Source of the DNA: Candidatus Eiseniibacteriota bacterium
Lineage (GTDB): Bacteria; Eisenbacteria; RBG-16-71-46; CAIMUX01; VGJL01
Length of the DNA: 7,586 nt
Direction: 5' to 3'
Assembly: GCA_014729455.1 (NCBI GenBank)
Contig: WJJW01000347.1
Coordinates: forward strand, 1-7,586
In this document: positions 1 to 6,503 of the stretch, in pieces
Position numbering within the stretch: the first letter of the stretch is position 1
How the letters are laid out: the number at the start of each line of letters is the position of its first letter
The notes under the pieces: model-generated
Told to the model about the DNA's origin: nothing
Database searches by the model: none
What the model saw: the letters and a program-made list of their open reading frames with translations, nothing else
Program-made: the position numbers and the translations under genes

Positions 1-118
1 ATGCACGAGTCAGACCAGCTGCAATCTTCGAAACACAATCTGAGTGGCACGGGGCGGCGCGACCCGGGGATCTTCCCGGCGTCGTTGCGGTAGCATGGGG
101 GCAACGATGGAGGAGACG

Positions 119-751
119 ATGGAGCTTCCGATGAATCGCGTGACCTCGATCCCCCGGGCGATGTGGGCGTTCGTCCTGGTTCTCGCCGCCCTCGCCGTTG
201 CCGGCGCCGCCGTCGCCGCGGACTCCACGACGGTCTGGCTGAAGATCGACTCGGAGTCGGAGCGTCAGACGGTCCGCTTCTCCGGTCCCCTCGAGTGGCT
301 GGCGACCGCCGGTTGGGACGCCGATGCCGACCGGCGGATCACGGTCGAGGGGATCCGGCTCGATCTGCGCCGGCTCTGGAGAACGCACCGCGACCTCGCC
401 GCGGGGGAAGAACGCGAGATCGATCGAGGGATCACCGAGCAGGGCGAGCCGTACGTCGTCCGCGTGACCGGCGCGCCCGATGCGCAGCGGCCCGCAGAGG
501 GGAAGATGCGGATCATGATCCGGGATGAAGAAGACGAGGTCACCGACCTCCGCTTCCCGCTGAACGTCGCCTCCTTCCTGACCTCGCTGCTCGGATCGTT
601 CCCGCTCTTCGGCCAGGTCGAGGAGGAGGAGCAGCGGCGGATCCGCGACTTCCCGCCGTTCCGCGCCCTGGAGGCTCTCGACGCGTACGGGCCGTTCGTC
701 CTCTTCGAGGTCACCGACGTCAAACCGCGCGCCCGGATCGCGATCGAGTAG
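119..751 (+). CDS. Exported hypothetical protein, about 210 aa
   Basis: I do not recognise this family. From the ATG at 119 the protein has 210 residues. The N-terminus looks like a Sec signal peptide: Arg7 and Arg13, a hydrophobic stretch at residues 15-29 (AFVLVLAALAVAG), and an Ala-Val-Ala site giving likely cleavage after residue 33. The mature part is charged and probably beta-rich, without cysteines or further membrane spans. It seems to carry two copies of a short module, hydrophobic-x-Ile ... Val/Leu-Arg-Phe-(x2)-Pro-Leu, near residues 39-65 and 129-158. The start at 119 is chosen because GGAGGAG (109-115) sits just upstream; ATG 131 with GGAG six bases away is the alternative, and both keep the signal peptide. 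The earlier GTG (44) would put an Arg-rich extension before it. The next gene on the same strand has its own promoter, so no operon is implied. Confidence 0.75.
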   Translation: MELPMNRVTSIPRAMWAFVLVLAALAVAGAAVAADSTTVWLKIDSESERQTVRFSGPLEWLATAGWDADADRRITVEGIRLDLRRLWRTHRDLAAGEEREIDRGITEQGEPYVVRVTGAPDAQRPAEGKMRIMIRDEEDEVTDLRFPLNVASFLTSLLGSFPLFGQVEEEEQRRIRDFPPFRALEALDAYGPFVLFEVTDVKPRARIAIE

Positions 752-773
752 GAATCGGGGCGCGACGGCCCTC

Positions 774-802
774 TTGACGAACGCACGTTCATACCGTACA
801 TT
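774..802 (+). promoter_or_regulatory. Sigma70-type promoter of the radical SAM gene
   Basis: TTGACG at 774-779 (5 of 6 consensus bases) and TACATT at 797-802 (4 of 6) are separated by 17 bases. The expected transcription start, 7-9 bases after the -10 box, is about 809-811, at or just before the ATG at 811. The spacer holds the GAAC-N4-GTTC palindrome listed separately. Confidence 0.7.
778..790. promoter_or_regulatory. Candidate LexA (SOS) operator in the promoter spacer
   Basis: CGAACGCACGTTC fits the Gram-positive-type LexA consensus CGAACRNRYGTTC at every position. Its core GAACG-CA-CGTTC is a perfect inverted repeat. It begins inside the -35 box and fills the first part of the spacer, so bound repressor would block RNA polymerase. 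That LexA binds here is inferred from the motif and position; no lexA or recA gene lies in the window to confirm this organism's box. Confidence 0.62.
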
Positions 803-810
803 CATGCGGT

Positions 811-1875
811 ATGAGAGGCCAGGCCACGATCCCGGGACTCGATCCGGGACCCTCCCGCCCCCTCCCGCGACGGGTCCGCGGGACGTCGTCGCCCCTTCCG
901 CCGGTCTGGACCGCCGCCAGGACCCAGTACCGCCCGCTGCCTTGCGCGACGATCCTGAATCGCAACCGGAACGGGCAGCATCCGTTCACGTGGACGATCA
1001 ACCCGTACCGCGGCTGCCGGTTCGGCTGCCCGTTCTGCTACGCCCGCTACACGCACGAGTACCTGGACCACCGTGATCCCACCTCCTTCTCGGAGCGGAT
1101 CTACGTGAAGTTCCAAGCCCCGCAGGTGCTGGCCGAGACGCTCACCCCCGAGGTCCTGCAAGCCGGACCGATCGCGATCGGCACCGCGACCGACCCCTAC
1201 CAGCCTGCCGAGAAGCGGTTCCGGATCACCCGGCGGATCCTGGAGGTCCTCTGCGACCGGCCGGGTCTGGAGCTGTCGATCACGACCCGCTCCCCGTTGA
1301 TCCTCCGCGATCTCGATCTGTTGCAGCGGATCGGGCGATCCGGCCGGATCCACGTCAACGTCAGTCTGATCACGCGCAATCCGTCGCTCGCGCGGCTTCT
1401 GGAGCCGGCCGCTCCCTCGCCCCGCAGCCGTCTCCGGATGATCCGCGCTCTCACGGAGGCCGGCGTCGAGACCGGAGCGTTCGTGATGCCGATCCTCCCC
1501 GGGATCACCGACGCGCCGGCGGAGATCCGCTCCCTTCTCCGGGGGATCGCGCGGTCGGGCGCTTCCTTCTCCGTTGCCGACGTCGCGCGGATCCTCGGTC
1601 CGGCCTGGATCTCGTTCGAGCAGACCTTGATCCGCCATTTCCCGCACCTGCGCGGCGCGTACGCACGCCTCGCCCGCAACGCCGGACGCTTCGACGCGGA
1701 GACGATCGATCGGATCGGCGAGCGCTTCCGGCGAATTCGCGCCGAGGAGGAGCTCGACCCGAAGCCGGGAGGAGACGGGGAGAGAGCGGATCACCCCGGG
1801 ATCCGGCCCGGCGGCTGGGCCGGCGACCTGTTCGGAAATATGCGGGTCGAGCCGGAGTGCGAGAAGAGAAAGTGA
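811..1875 (+). CDS. Radical SAM protein, SPL-like (SplB/COG1533 superfamily)
   Basis: A 354-residue radical SAM enzyme. The 4Fe-4S cluster motif C-x3-C-x2-C is Cys69, Cys73 and Cys76 within NPYRGCRFGCPFCYAR, followed by THEYL. Further family marks are GTATDPYQPAEK (124-135), an ITRRILEVL-like helix (139-147), a TTRSPLILRDLDLL strand-helix (158-171), LEPAAPSPRSRLRMI (197-211) and the PILPGITD loop (227-234). These match the spore-photoproduct-lyase-like group (Rv2578c/PA0069-type proteins), radical SAM enzymes of unproven substrate often linked to DNA repair. The first 60 residues are Pro/Arg-rich, and the last 40 are polar and look disordered. I see no case for true spore photoproduct lyase: no sporulation context, and its H-donor cysteine cannot be assigned. 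ATG 811 lacks a Shine-Dalgarno sequence and coincides with the predicted transcript start, so the gene is probably leaderless. A LexA-like box lies in the promoter. carB converges on it. Confidence 0.9.
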   Translation: MRGQATIPGLDPGPSRPLPRRVRGTSSPLPPVWTAARTQYRPLPCATILNRNRNGQHPFTWTINPYRGCRFGCPFCYARYTHEYLDHRDPTSFSERIYVKFQAPQVLAETLTPEVLQAGPIAIGTATDPYQPAEKRFRITRRILEVLCDRPGLELSITTRSPLILRDLDLLQRIGRSGRIHVNVSLITRNPSLARLLEPAAPSPRSRLRMIRALTEAGVETGAFVMPILPGITDAPAEIRSLLRGIARSGASFSVADVARILGPAWISFEQTLIRHFPHLRGAYARLARNAGRFDAETIDRIGERFRRIRAEEELDPKPGGDGERADHPGIRPGGWAGDLFGNMRVEPECEKRK

Positions 1876-1892
1876 CAGGTGAAGATTCTCTC

Positions 1893-1920
1893 TTGACACC
1901 TACCTGCGGATCGGTAGAAT
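1893..1920 (+). promoter_or_regulatory. Strong orphan sigma70-type promoter
   Basis: TTGACA at 1893-1898 is a perfect -35 box and TAGAAT at 1915-1920 matches 5 of 6 bases of the -10 consensus, with a 16-base spacer. It is the best promoter in the window. It lies 18 bases after the radical SAM stop codon and points at the 3' end of the convergent carB, so it serves no evident protein gene. AGGTG (1877-1881) and CACCT (1897-1901) form an inverted repeat reaching the -35 box, which might be an operator. Confidence 0.72.
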
Positions 1921-1926
1921 CCTCTT

Positions 1927-2098
1927 CTTTGGCAGCGAGCCGCCCTCGGCGGCGAACGCGCCACCGATGACGGTGACTGACCGAACCCTTACTTCGGGCA
2001 CGTCTAGGTTCCCCCCTGGTGCCCGGAGAAGGATCGGTCGGTCCCTCACCTCGACGGGCGGAGCGTCCTTGCCTCTGGTGCAAGACGTTCCGCCCGTT
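1927..2098 (+). ncRNA. Candidate structured small RNA, about 170 nt, family not identified
   Basis: It is bounded by the promoter at 1893-1920 (start expected near 1926-1931) and a strong hairpin ending near 2098. Four hairpins can be drawn: 1939-1944 with 1948-1953 (GCCGCC/GGCGGC); 1962-1966 with 1971-1975 (CACCG/CGGTG, loop ATGA); a long one, 1976-1984 with 2034-2042, then 1987-1990 with 2029-2032, 1992-2001 with 2019-2028 and 2005-2008 with 2015-2018; and 2053-2072 with 2080-2098. Five G-U pairs (1978/2040, 1994/2026, 2005/2018, 2053/2098, 2063/2088) would be mismatches in the opposite transcript, while I found one position favouring the - strand, so the RNA is probably + strand. The only ORF (ATG 1967) has no Shine-Dalgarno sequence and no recognisable product. 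Bases 2046-2098 are antisense to the carB tail. SRP RNA, tmRNA and RNase P signatures are absent. The length and a long apical stem allow a divergent 6S RNA, which is unproven. Confidence 0.5.
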
Positions 2099-5000
2099 CT
2101 GCATCCGGCCCCCGGGCCGTCCGGTCCCGCGGGTGGATCTCCTGCAGCGACTCGACCGCCAGCGGCTCCCGGGCCGCGGCGCGGATCGCCGCGACCGCCT
2201 CCCGCGCCCCTTCGATCGTGGTCAGACAAGGGACCCCACGCTCCAGAGCGGAGGAGCGGATCGGCTTCTCATCGTAGAACGACGCGCGTCCGAGGGGTGT
2301 GTTGATCACCAGGTCGATCTCCCCCGCGCCGATCCGCTCGGCGACGTTCGGGCTCCCCTCGTTCACCTTCGGGATCGTCTCGCACGGGATCGCCCCTTCG
2401 CGGAGCCGCTCCGCCGTTCCCGAGGTCGCCAGCAGCCGGAACCCGGACTCGCGCAGGGAGCGGGCGATCTCGACGACCCGCGTCTTGTCCCGGTCGTTCA
2501 CGCTCAAGAAGGCGGTCCCGGCGCGCGGCAACCGGACGCCCGAGGCGAGCGACGCCTTGGCGAATGCGGCCCCGAGATCGGCCGCGATCCCGAGCACCTC
2601 TCCGGTCGAGCGCATCTCGGGCCCGAGGATCGGATCGGTCTTCGGGAAGCGGCGGAACGGGAAGACCGGCATCTTGACGAACCAGCGCGGCGCGATCGCC
2701 CGCTCGGGCAGGTCGAGATCCCGCAGGCGGGCGCCGAGCAGCAGCCGCGTCGCCATCCGCGCCAGCGGAAATCCGATCGCCTTGCTGACGTAGGGGATCG
2801 TCCGCGAGGCGCGGGGGTTCGCCTCGAGCACGTACGCCTTCCCTCCGGTCAGGGCGAACTGGATGTTCAGCAGTCCGACCGCCCCGAGGCGCGCGCCGAT
2901 CCGTCGGGTCGATTCGCGGACCGCCTCCAGCAGCGCCTCGTCGATCGAGTGCGGCGGGAGCACGGCGGTCGAGTCGCCCGAGTGGATCCCGGCCATCTCG
3001 ACGTGCTGCTGGATCCCGGCGATCCAGACCTCCTGGCCGTCGCAGAGCGCGTCGACGTCGACCTCGACGGCTCCCTCGAGGAAACGATCCAGGAACAGCG
3101 GGTTGTCGTCGTCGAGCAGGACCCACGAGGCGATGGCCGCCCGCAGCGCCGCCTCGTCGTAGATCCGCGCCATCGATCGCCCTCCGAGAACGTAGGAGGG
3201 GCGGAGCATGAGCGGGTAACCGATCCGCCCGGCGACGGCGAGCGCCTCCTCGATCGAGCGCGCCACCGCGTGCGGCGGGACCGGGATCCCCAGATCGGCG
3301 GCGAGCTCTCCGAACCGGAGCCGGTCCTCGGCGAGATCGATCGAGTCGGGCGAGGTCCCGAGGATCGCCACGCCGGCCCGCTCGAGCGGACGGGCCAGGC
3401 GGAGCGGCGTCTGTCCCCCGAACTGCAGGATCACGCCGTCGGGCTTCTCCCGGTCGACGATCTCGAGCAGATCCTCGACCGTCAGCGGCTCGAAGTAGAG
3501 CCGGTCGGACGTGTCGTAGTCCGTCGAGACGGTCTCCGGATTGCAGTTGACCAGGATCGACTCGATCTTCTCCTCGGCCAGCGCCGCCGACGCCTCGCAG
3601 GCGCAGGCGTCGAACTCGATCCCCTGCCCGATCCGGATCGGCCCGCCTCCGAGGACGAGGATCTTCCGGTCGCAGGTCGGCGCCGCCTCGCAGCGCGTCT
3701 CGTAGGTCGAGTAGAGGTACGGGGTGAACGAGGCGAACTCGCCTGCGCAGGTATCGATCCGGTGATAGACCGGACGCAGGCCGAGCATCCGCCGCGTCCG
3801 GCGCACCTCCTCCTCGTCCGTGTCGAGAAGCCCGGCGATCGCCGCATCGGAGAAGCCGTCCCGCTTGGCGGCGCGCATCTCCTCCCGGGACACCTGCGAG
3901 AGCCGCCAGGATCGGATCGTCTCCTCCATCCGCACGAGCCGGCGGATCTGATCGAGGAACCACGGCTCGATCGCCGTCAGCTCCGCCGCCTCGCCGACCG
4001 GCATCCCGCGCCGGAACGCCTCGGCCACCAGCAGCAGCCGTTCCGGTCCCGCCCGGCGAAGTCCGTCGCGGAGCCTGTCGGGATCCCCCTCCTCGCCCGG
4101 ACGGAAGCCGGGCGGACGGTCGAAGCCGGCCAGCCCGATCTCGAGGGAACGGAGCCCCTTCTGCAGCGCTTCCCGGAACGTGCGGCCGATCGCCATCACC
4201 TCGCCGACCGACCGCATCTCGGTGGTCAAGACCGCCGCCGCGTCGGGGAACTTCTCGAAGTTCCAGCGCGGGATCTTGACGACCACGTAGTCGAGCGTCG
4301 GCTCGAAACAGGCCGGGGTCTCGCGCGTGATGTCGTTCGGGATCTCGGCGAGCCGGTAGCCGAGCGCGAGACGCGCGGCGATCTTCGCGATCGGAAAGCC
4401 GGTCGCCTTGCTCGCCAGCGCGGAGGAACGCGAGACGCGCGGGTTCATCTCGATCACGACGCGGCGGCGGGTCTCGGGATGCACGGCGAACTGGATGTTG
4501 CTGCCGCCGGTTTCGACCCCGATCGTCCGGATGACGCGGAACGCGTCGTCGCGCATCTCCTGGTACTCGGGATCGGTCAGCGTCATCGCCGGTGCGATCG
4601 TGATCGAATCGCCGGTGTGGATCCCCATCGGATCGAGGTTCTCGATCCCGCAGACGACGACGGCCTGGTCCGCACCGTCGCGCATCACCTCGAGCTCGTA
4701 CTCCTTCCAGCCGAGCAGCGATTCCTCGATCAGGACCGTCCCGACCGGCGAGAGCTCGATCCCGCGGAGAGCGATCGCGCGGAGCGCCTCCCGGTCGGCG
4801 GCGATCCCGCCGCCGGTGCCGCCGAGCGTGTAGGAAGGACGGACTACCGCCGGCAGGCCGACCTCATCGACCGCCGCCTCGGCCTCCTCCAGCGTTGCGC
4901 AGACGCGGCCGCGCGGGACCGCGAGACCGGCTTCCCGCATCGCCTCCTGGAAGGCGAGCCGATCCTCGGCCAGCTCCAGCGCCCGCGGAGACGCCCCGAG

Positions 5001-5345
5001 CAGACGCACCCCGAACCGCTCCCAGACGCCGCGCCGCTCGAGCTCCATCGCGAGGTTGATCGCCGTCTGCCCGCCGACGGTCGGCAGACACGAGTCGGGC
5101 CGCTCCTTCTCGACGATCCGCGCGACGATCTCCGGATCGAGCGGTTCGATGTAGGTCGCGTCGGCGAGATCGGGATCGGTCATGATCGTCGCCGGGTTCG
5201 AATTCACCAGAACGACGCGGCACCCCTCCTGGCGGAGGGCCTTGACCGCCTGCGTCCCGGAGTAATCGAACTCGCACCCCTGTCCGATCTGGATCGGACC
5301 CGACCCGAGGACCAGCACCGACCGGATCCCGGGATCACGCGGCAC
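2046..5345 (-). CDS. carB: Carbamoyl-phosphate synthase large subunit
   Basis: CarB makes carbamoyl phosphate from ammonia (delivered by CarA), bicarbonate and two ATP, for pyrimidine and arginine synthesis in the cytosol. All parts are visible: first-half fold with VLGSGPIQIGQ and EFDYSG (residues 11-30), NSNPATIMTD (48-57), PTVGGQTA (88-95) and RPSYTLGGTGGG (169-180); second half with LGGGPIRIGQGIEFD (about 565-579), NCNPETVSTDYDTSDRLYFE and RPSYVLGGRSM; and an MGS-like allosteric domain (about 935-1060). Length is 1099 residues against 1073 in E. coli. The conserved end SLQEIH finishes at residue 1071, so the last 28 residues are an unconserved Arg-rich tail, encoded opposite the candidate small RNA. 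The start is GTG, supported by GGGAGG eight bases upstream and by the usual family N-terminus. It overlaps carA by 11 bases, so translation is probably coupled. In the second half the usual Y-C-C-V-H after EFD reads A-C-A-C-E. Confidence 0.98.
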   Translation of the reverse strand: MPRDPGIRSVLVLGSGPIQIGQGCEFDYSGTQAVKALRQEGCRVVLVNSNPATIMTDPDLADATYIEPLDPEIVARIVEKERPDSCLPTVGGQTAINLAMELERRGVWERFGVRLLGASPRALELAEDRLAFQEAMREAGLAVPRGRVCATLEEAEAAVDEVGLPAVVRPSYTLGGTGGGIAADREALRAIALRGIELSPVGTVLIEESLLGWKEYELEVMRDGADQAVVVCGIENLDPMGIHTGDSITIAPAMTLTDPEYQEMRDDAFRVIRTIGVETGGSNIQFAVHPETRRRVVIEMNPRVSRSSALASKATGFPIAKIAARLALGYRLAEIPNDITRETPACFEPTLDYVVVKIPRWNFEKFPDAAAVLTTEMRSVGEVMAIGRTFREALQKGLRSLEIGLAGFDRPPGFRPGEEGDPDRLRDGLRRAGPERLLLVAEAFRRGMPVGEAAELTAIEPWFLDQIRRLVRMEETIRSWRLSQVSREEMRAAKRDGFSDAAIAGLLDTDEEEVRRTRRMLGLRPVYHRIDTCAGEFASFTPYLYSTYETRCEAAPTCDRKILVLGGGPIRIGQGIEFDACACEASAALAEEKIESILVNCNPETVSTDYDTSDRLYFEPLTVEDLLEIVDREKPDGVILQFGGQTPLRLARPLERAGVAILGTSPDSIDLAEDRLRFGELAADLGIPVPPHAVARSIEEALAVAGRIGYPLMLRPSYVLGGRSMARIYDEAALRAAIASWVLLDDDNPLFLDRFLEGAVEVDVDALCDGQEVWIAGIQQHVEMAGIHSGDSTAVLPPHSIDEALLEAVRESTRRIGARLGAVGLLNIQFALTGGKAYVLEANPRASRTIPYVSKAIGFPLARMATRLLLGARLRDLDLPERAIAPRWFVKMPVFPFRRFPKTDPILGPEMRSTGEVLGIAADLGAAFAKASLASGVRLPRAGTAFLSVNDRDKTRVVEIARSLRESGFRLLATSGTAERLREGAIPCETIPKVNEGSPNVAERIGAGEIDLVINTPLGRASFYDEKPIRSSALERGVPCLTTIEGAREAVAAIRAAAREPLAVESLQEIHPRDRTARGPDAERAERLAPEARTLRPSR
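2053..2098 (+). terminator. Long hairpin, possible terminator of the small RNA
   Basis: Bases 2053-2072 pair with 2080-2098 (19 pairs, one bulged C, two G-U pairs) around the loop CTCTGGT. The stem is G+C-rich, but what follows is CTGCATCC after a TT in the stem, so the U-tract of a classical intrinsic terminator is missing. It may be a processed 3' end or a structural part of the RNA instead. It lies inside the carB tail on the other strand. Confidence 0.33.
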
Positions 5346-6429
5346 CGATCGCGCCTCCCGCGGCGATCTCCGAGACGAACTCCTCGAAGAGCGCCGCCGC
5401 CTCGTGCGGGCCGGGCGAGGCCTCGGGATGGAACTGGACCGACCGCAGCCGCAGGTCGGCGTGCCGGAACCCCTCGACGGTGCCGTCGTTCAGGTTGCGA
5501 TGCGTCAGCGCCGTCCCGGGCGGCAGCGTCGCCTCGTCGATCGCGTAGTTGTGGTTCTGGGCGGTGACGTAGACCCGACCGGTCGCGACCTCCTCCACCG
5601 GATGGTTCGCGCCGTGATGGCCGAAGGCGAGCTTGCGCGTGCGCGCGCCGAGAGCGAGGCCGGCGAGCTGGTGACCGAGACAGATCGCGAGGGTCGGATA
5701 CCGCTCGATGCAGTGCCGCACGGCCGGGATCAGCTCCGGAACGGCCGCCGGATCGCCGGGTCCGTTCGAGAGGACCACGCCGTGCGGGCGAACCTCGTCG
5801 ATCCGCGCGGGTGTCGCGTCGGCCGGAAGGATCGTGACGGAGCCGGCCAGCGCGACGAGCCGGCGCGCGATCGATTCCTTGGCGCCGTAGTCGAGCAGAA
5901 CGATCCGGATCGGAGCGTCCGGATCGCCCCGCGTCTCGGCACCGTCGCGGGTCACGTCCGCGACGAGATTCCGCTCCGAGATCGGCGGGAGCGCCCGCGC
6001 CCGCTGGACCGCCTCGTCGGGATCCTCGATCCGGGTCGTGCAGATTCCGCGCAGCGCTCCGCGGTCACGCAGGTGCAGCGTCAGATCGCGGGTGTCGACG
6101 TCGGTGATCCCGAACAGACCGTGCCGGCGGGCGTAGTCGCGCAGGCCGGCCTGCGACCGCGGGTGCGACGGAACCTCGGCCAGGTCGCGCACGAGCAGAC
6201 CGACGGCCCAGGGGCGGTGCGACTCGTCGTGGAGATCCCGGATCCCGTAGTTGCCGATCTGCGCGGCGGTGAAGACGACGATCTGTCCGTGGTAGGAGGG
6301 ATCGGTCAGCACCTCCTGGTACCCGGTCATCGCGGTGCAGAAGACGACCTCGCCGCCCCGTTCCTCGGGATCGCCGAAAGAGCGGCCGCGGAAGATCCGT
6401 CCATCTTCCAGGGCGAGGAGAGCGTGCAT
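5335..6429 (-). CDS. carA: Carbamoyl-phosphate synthase small (glutaminase) subunit
   Basis: CarA hydrolyses glutamine and passes ammonia through a tunnel to CarB. The 364-residue protein is near the usual family length. The N-terminal domain shows EEVVF-like and MTGYQEVLTDPSYHGQIV motifs (about 34-51) and QIGNYGI (57-63). The class I glutamine amidotransferase domain shows LDYGAKESI (179-187), SNGPGDP (221-227), the nucleophile elbow AICLGHQ with Cys250, GHHGANHPVEE (270-280), NHNYAID (292-298), LNDGTVEG (313-320), and His334 and Glu336 in QFHPEAS, completing the catalytic triad. The start at 6429 is chosen because AGGGGGG lies seven bases upstream and MHALLALEDG matches family N-termini. 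An in-frame ATG at 6501 would add 24 Arg-rich residues and lies upstream of, or at, the predicted transcript start. carB follows with an 11-base overlap; the pair should form one operon and one enzyme complex. Confidence 0.98.
   Translation of the reverse strand: MHALLALEDGRIFRGRSFGDPEERGGEVVFCTAMTGYQEVLTDPSYHGQIVVFTAAQIGNYGIRDLHDESHRPWAVGLLVRDLAEVPSHPRSQAGLRDYARRHGLFGITDVDTRDLTLHLRDRGALRGICTTRIEDPDEAVQRARALPPISERNLVADVTRDGAETRGDPDAPIRIVLLDYGAKESIARRLVALAGSVTILPADATPARIDEVRPHGVVLSNGPGDPAAVPELIPAVRHCIERYPTLAICLGHQLAGLALGARTRKLAFGHHGANHPVEEVATGRVYVTAQNHNYAIDEATLPPGTALTHRNLNDGTVEGFRHADLRLRSVQFHPEASPGPHEAAALFEEFVSEIAAGGAIGAA
5354..5359 (-). promoter_or_regulatory. carB ribosome binding site inside carA
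   Basis: GGGAGG on the - strand lies eight bases before the GTG at 5345, within the last codons of carA. It fixes the GTG start, which gives the MPRDPGIRSVLVLG N-terminus typical of CarB. Confidence 0.65.
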
Positions 6430-6436
6430 GCAAGGG

Positions 6437-6443
6437 CCCCCCT
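6437..6443 (-). promoter_or_regulatory. carA ribosome binding site
   Basis: AGGGGGG on the - strand lies seven bases before the ATG at 6429 and decides the start over the upstream in-frame ATG at 6501. Its first base is the last base of a GGCCGCA arm that can pair with TGCGGCC at 6500-6494, so it could abut a leader helix. Confidence 0.55.
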
Positions 6444-6503
6444 GCGGCCGAGAACGTGATCGTCGGGTGCGGGTCGCGCGCCCGCGTGGTCGAGGCCGCA
6501 CGT

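Noticed and set aside
1..118. Upstream gene remnant (ATG at 1 to TAG at 91-93) or promoter (TAGCAT at 91-96)
   Set aside because: The 30-codon frame has no recognisable product and the TAGCAT lacks a matching -35 box; neither can be supported.
758..775. Possible terminator of the first gene (GGGC/GCCC then TCTT)
   Set aside because: Only a four to five base-pair stem, a short T run, and it overlaps the next promoter's -35 box.
1976..2042. Long hairpin read as a carB terminator on the - strand
   Set aside because: No U-tract follows on that strand, and its G-U pairs favour the + strand transcript.
1967..2305. ORF starting at ATG 1967 downstream of the orphan promoter
   Set aside because: No Shine-Dalgarno sequence, a Pro/Arg-rich product of the kind seen in wrong frames of GC-rich DNA, and it runs antisense through conserved carB codons.
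2858..2872. GAAC-N5-GTTC resembling a LexA box
   Set aside because: Wrong spacing and inside conserved carB coding sequence (LNIQFA).
4247..4264. Perfect inverted repeat GGAACTTC-TC-GAAGTTCC
   Set aside because: It lies in carB and is explained by the conserved NFEKF codons; no regulatory context.
2019..5567. Very long + strand ORF opposite carB
   Set aside because: Antisense shadow of carB; its length follows from the GC-rich codon pattern, and the - strand shows all CarB motifs.
5404..6459. Long + strand ORF opposite carA
   Set aside because: Shadow frame; carA on the - strand has the complete catalytic triad and family motifs.
6430..6501. Longer carA start at 6501
   Set aside because: Adds an Arg-rich stretch, lacks a Shine-Dalgarno sequence and lies at or before the predicted transcript start.
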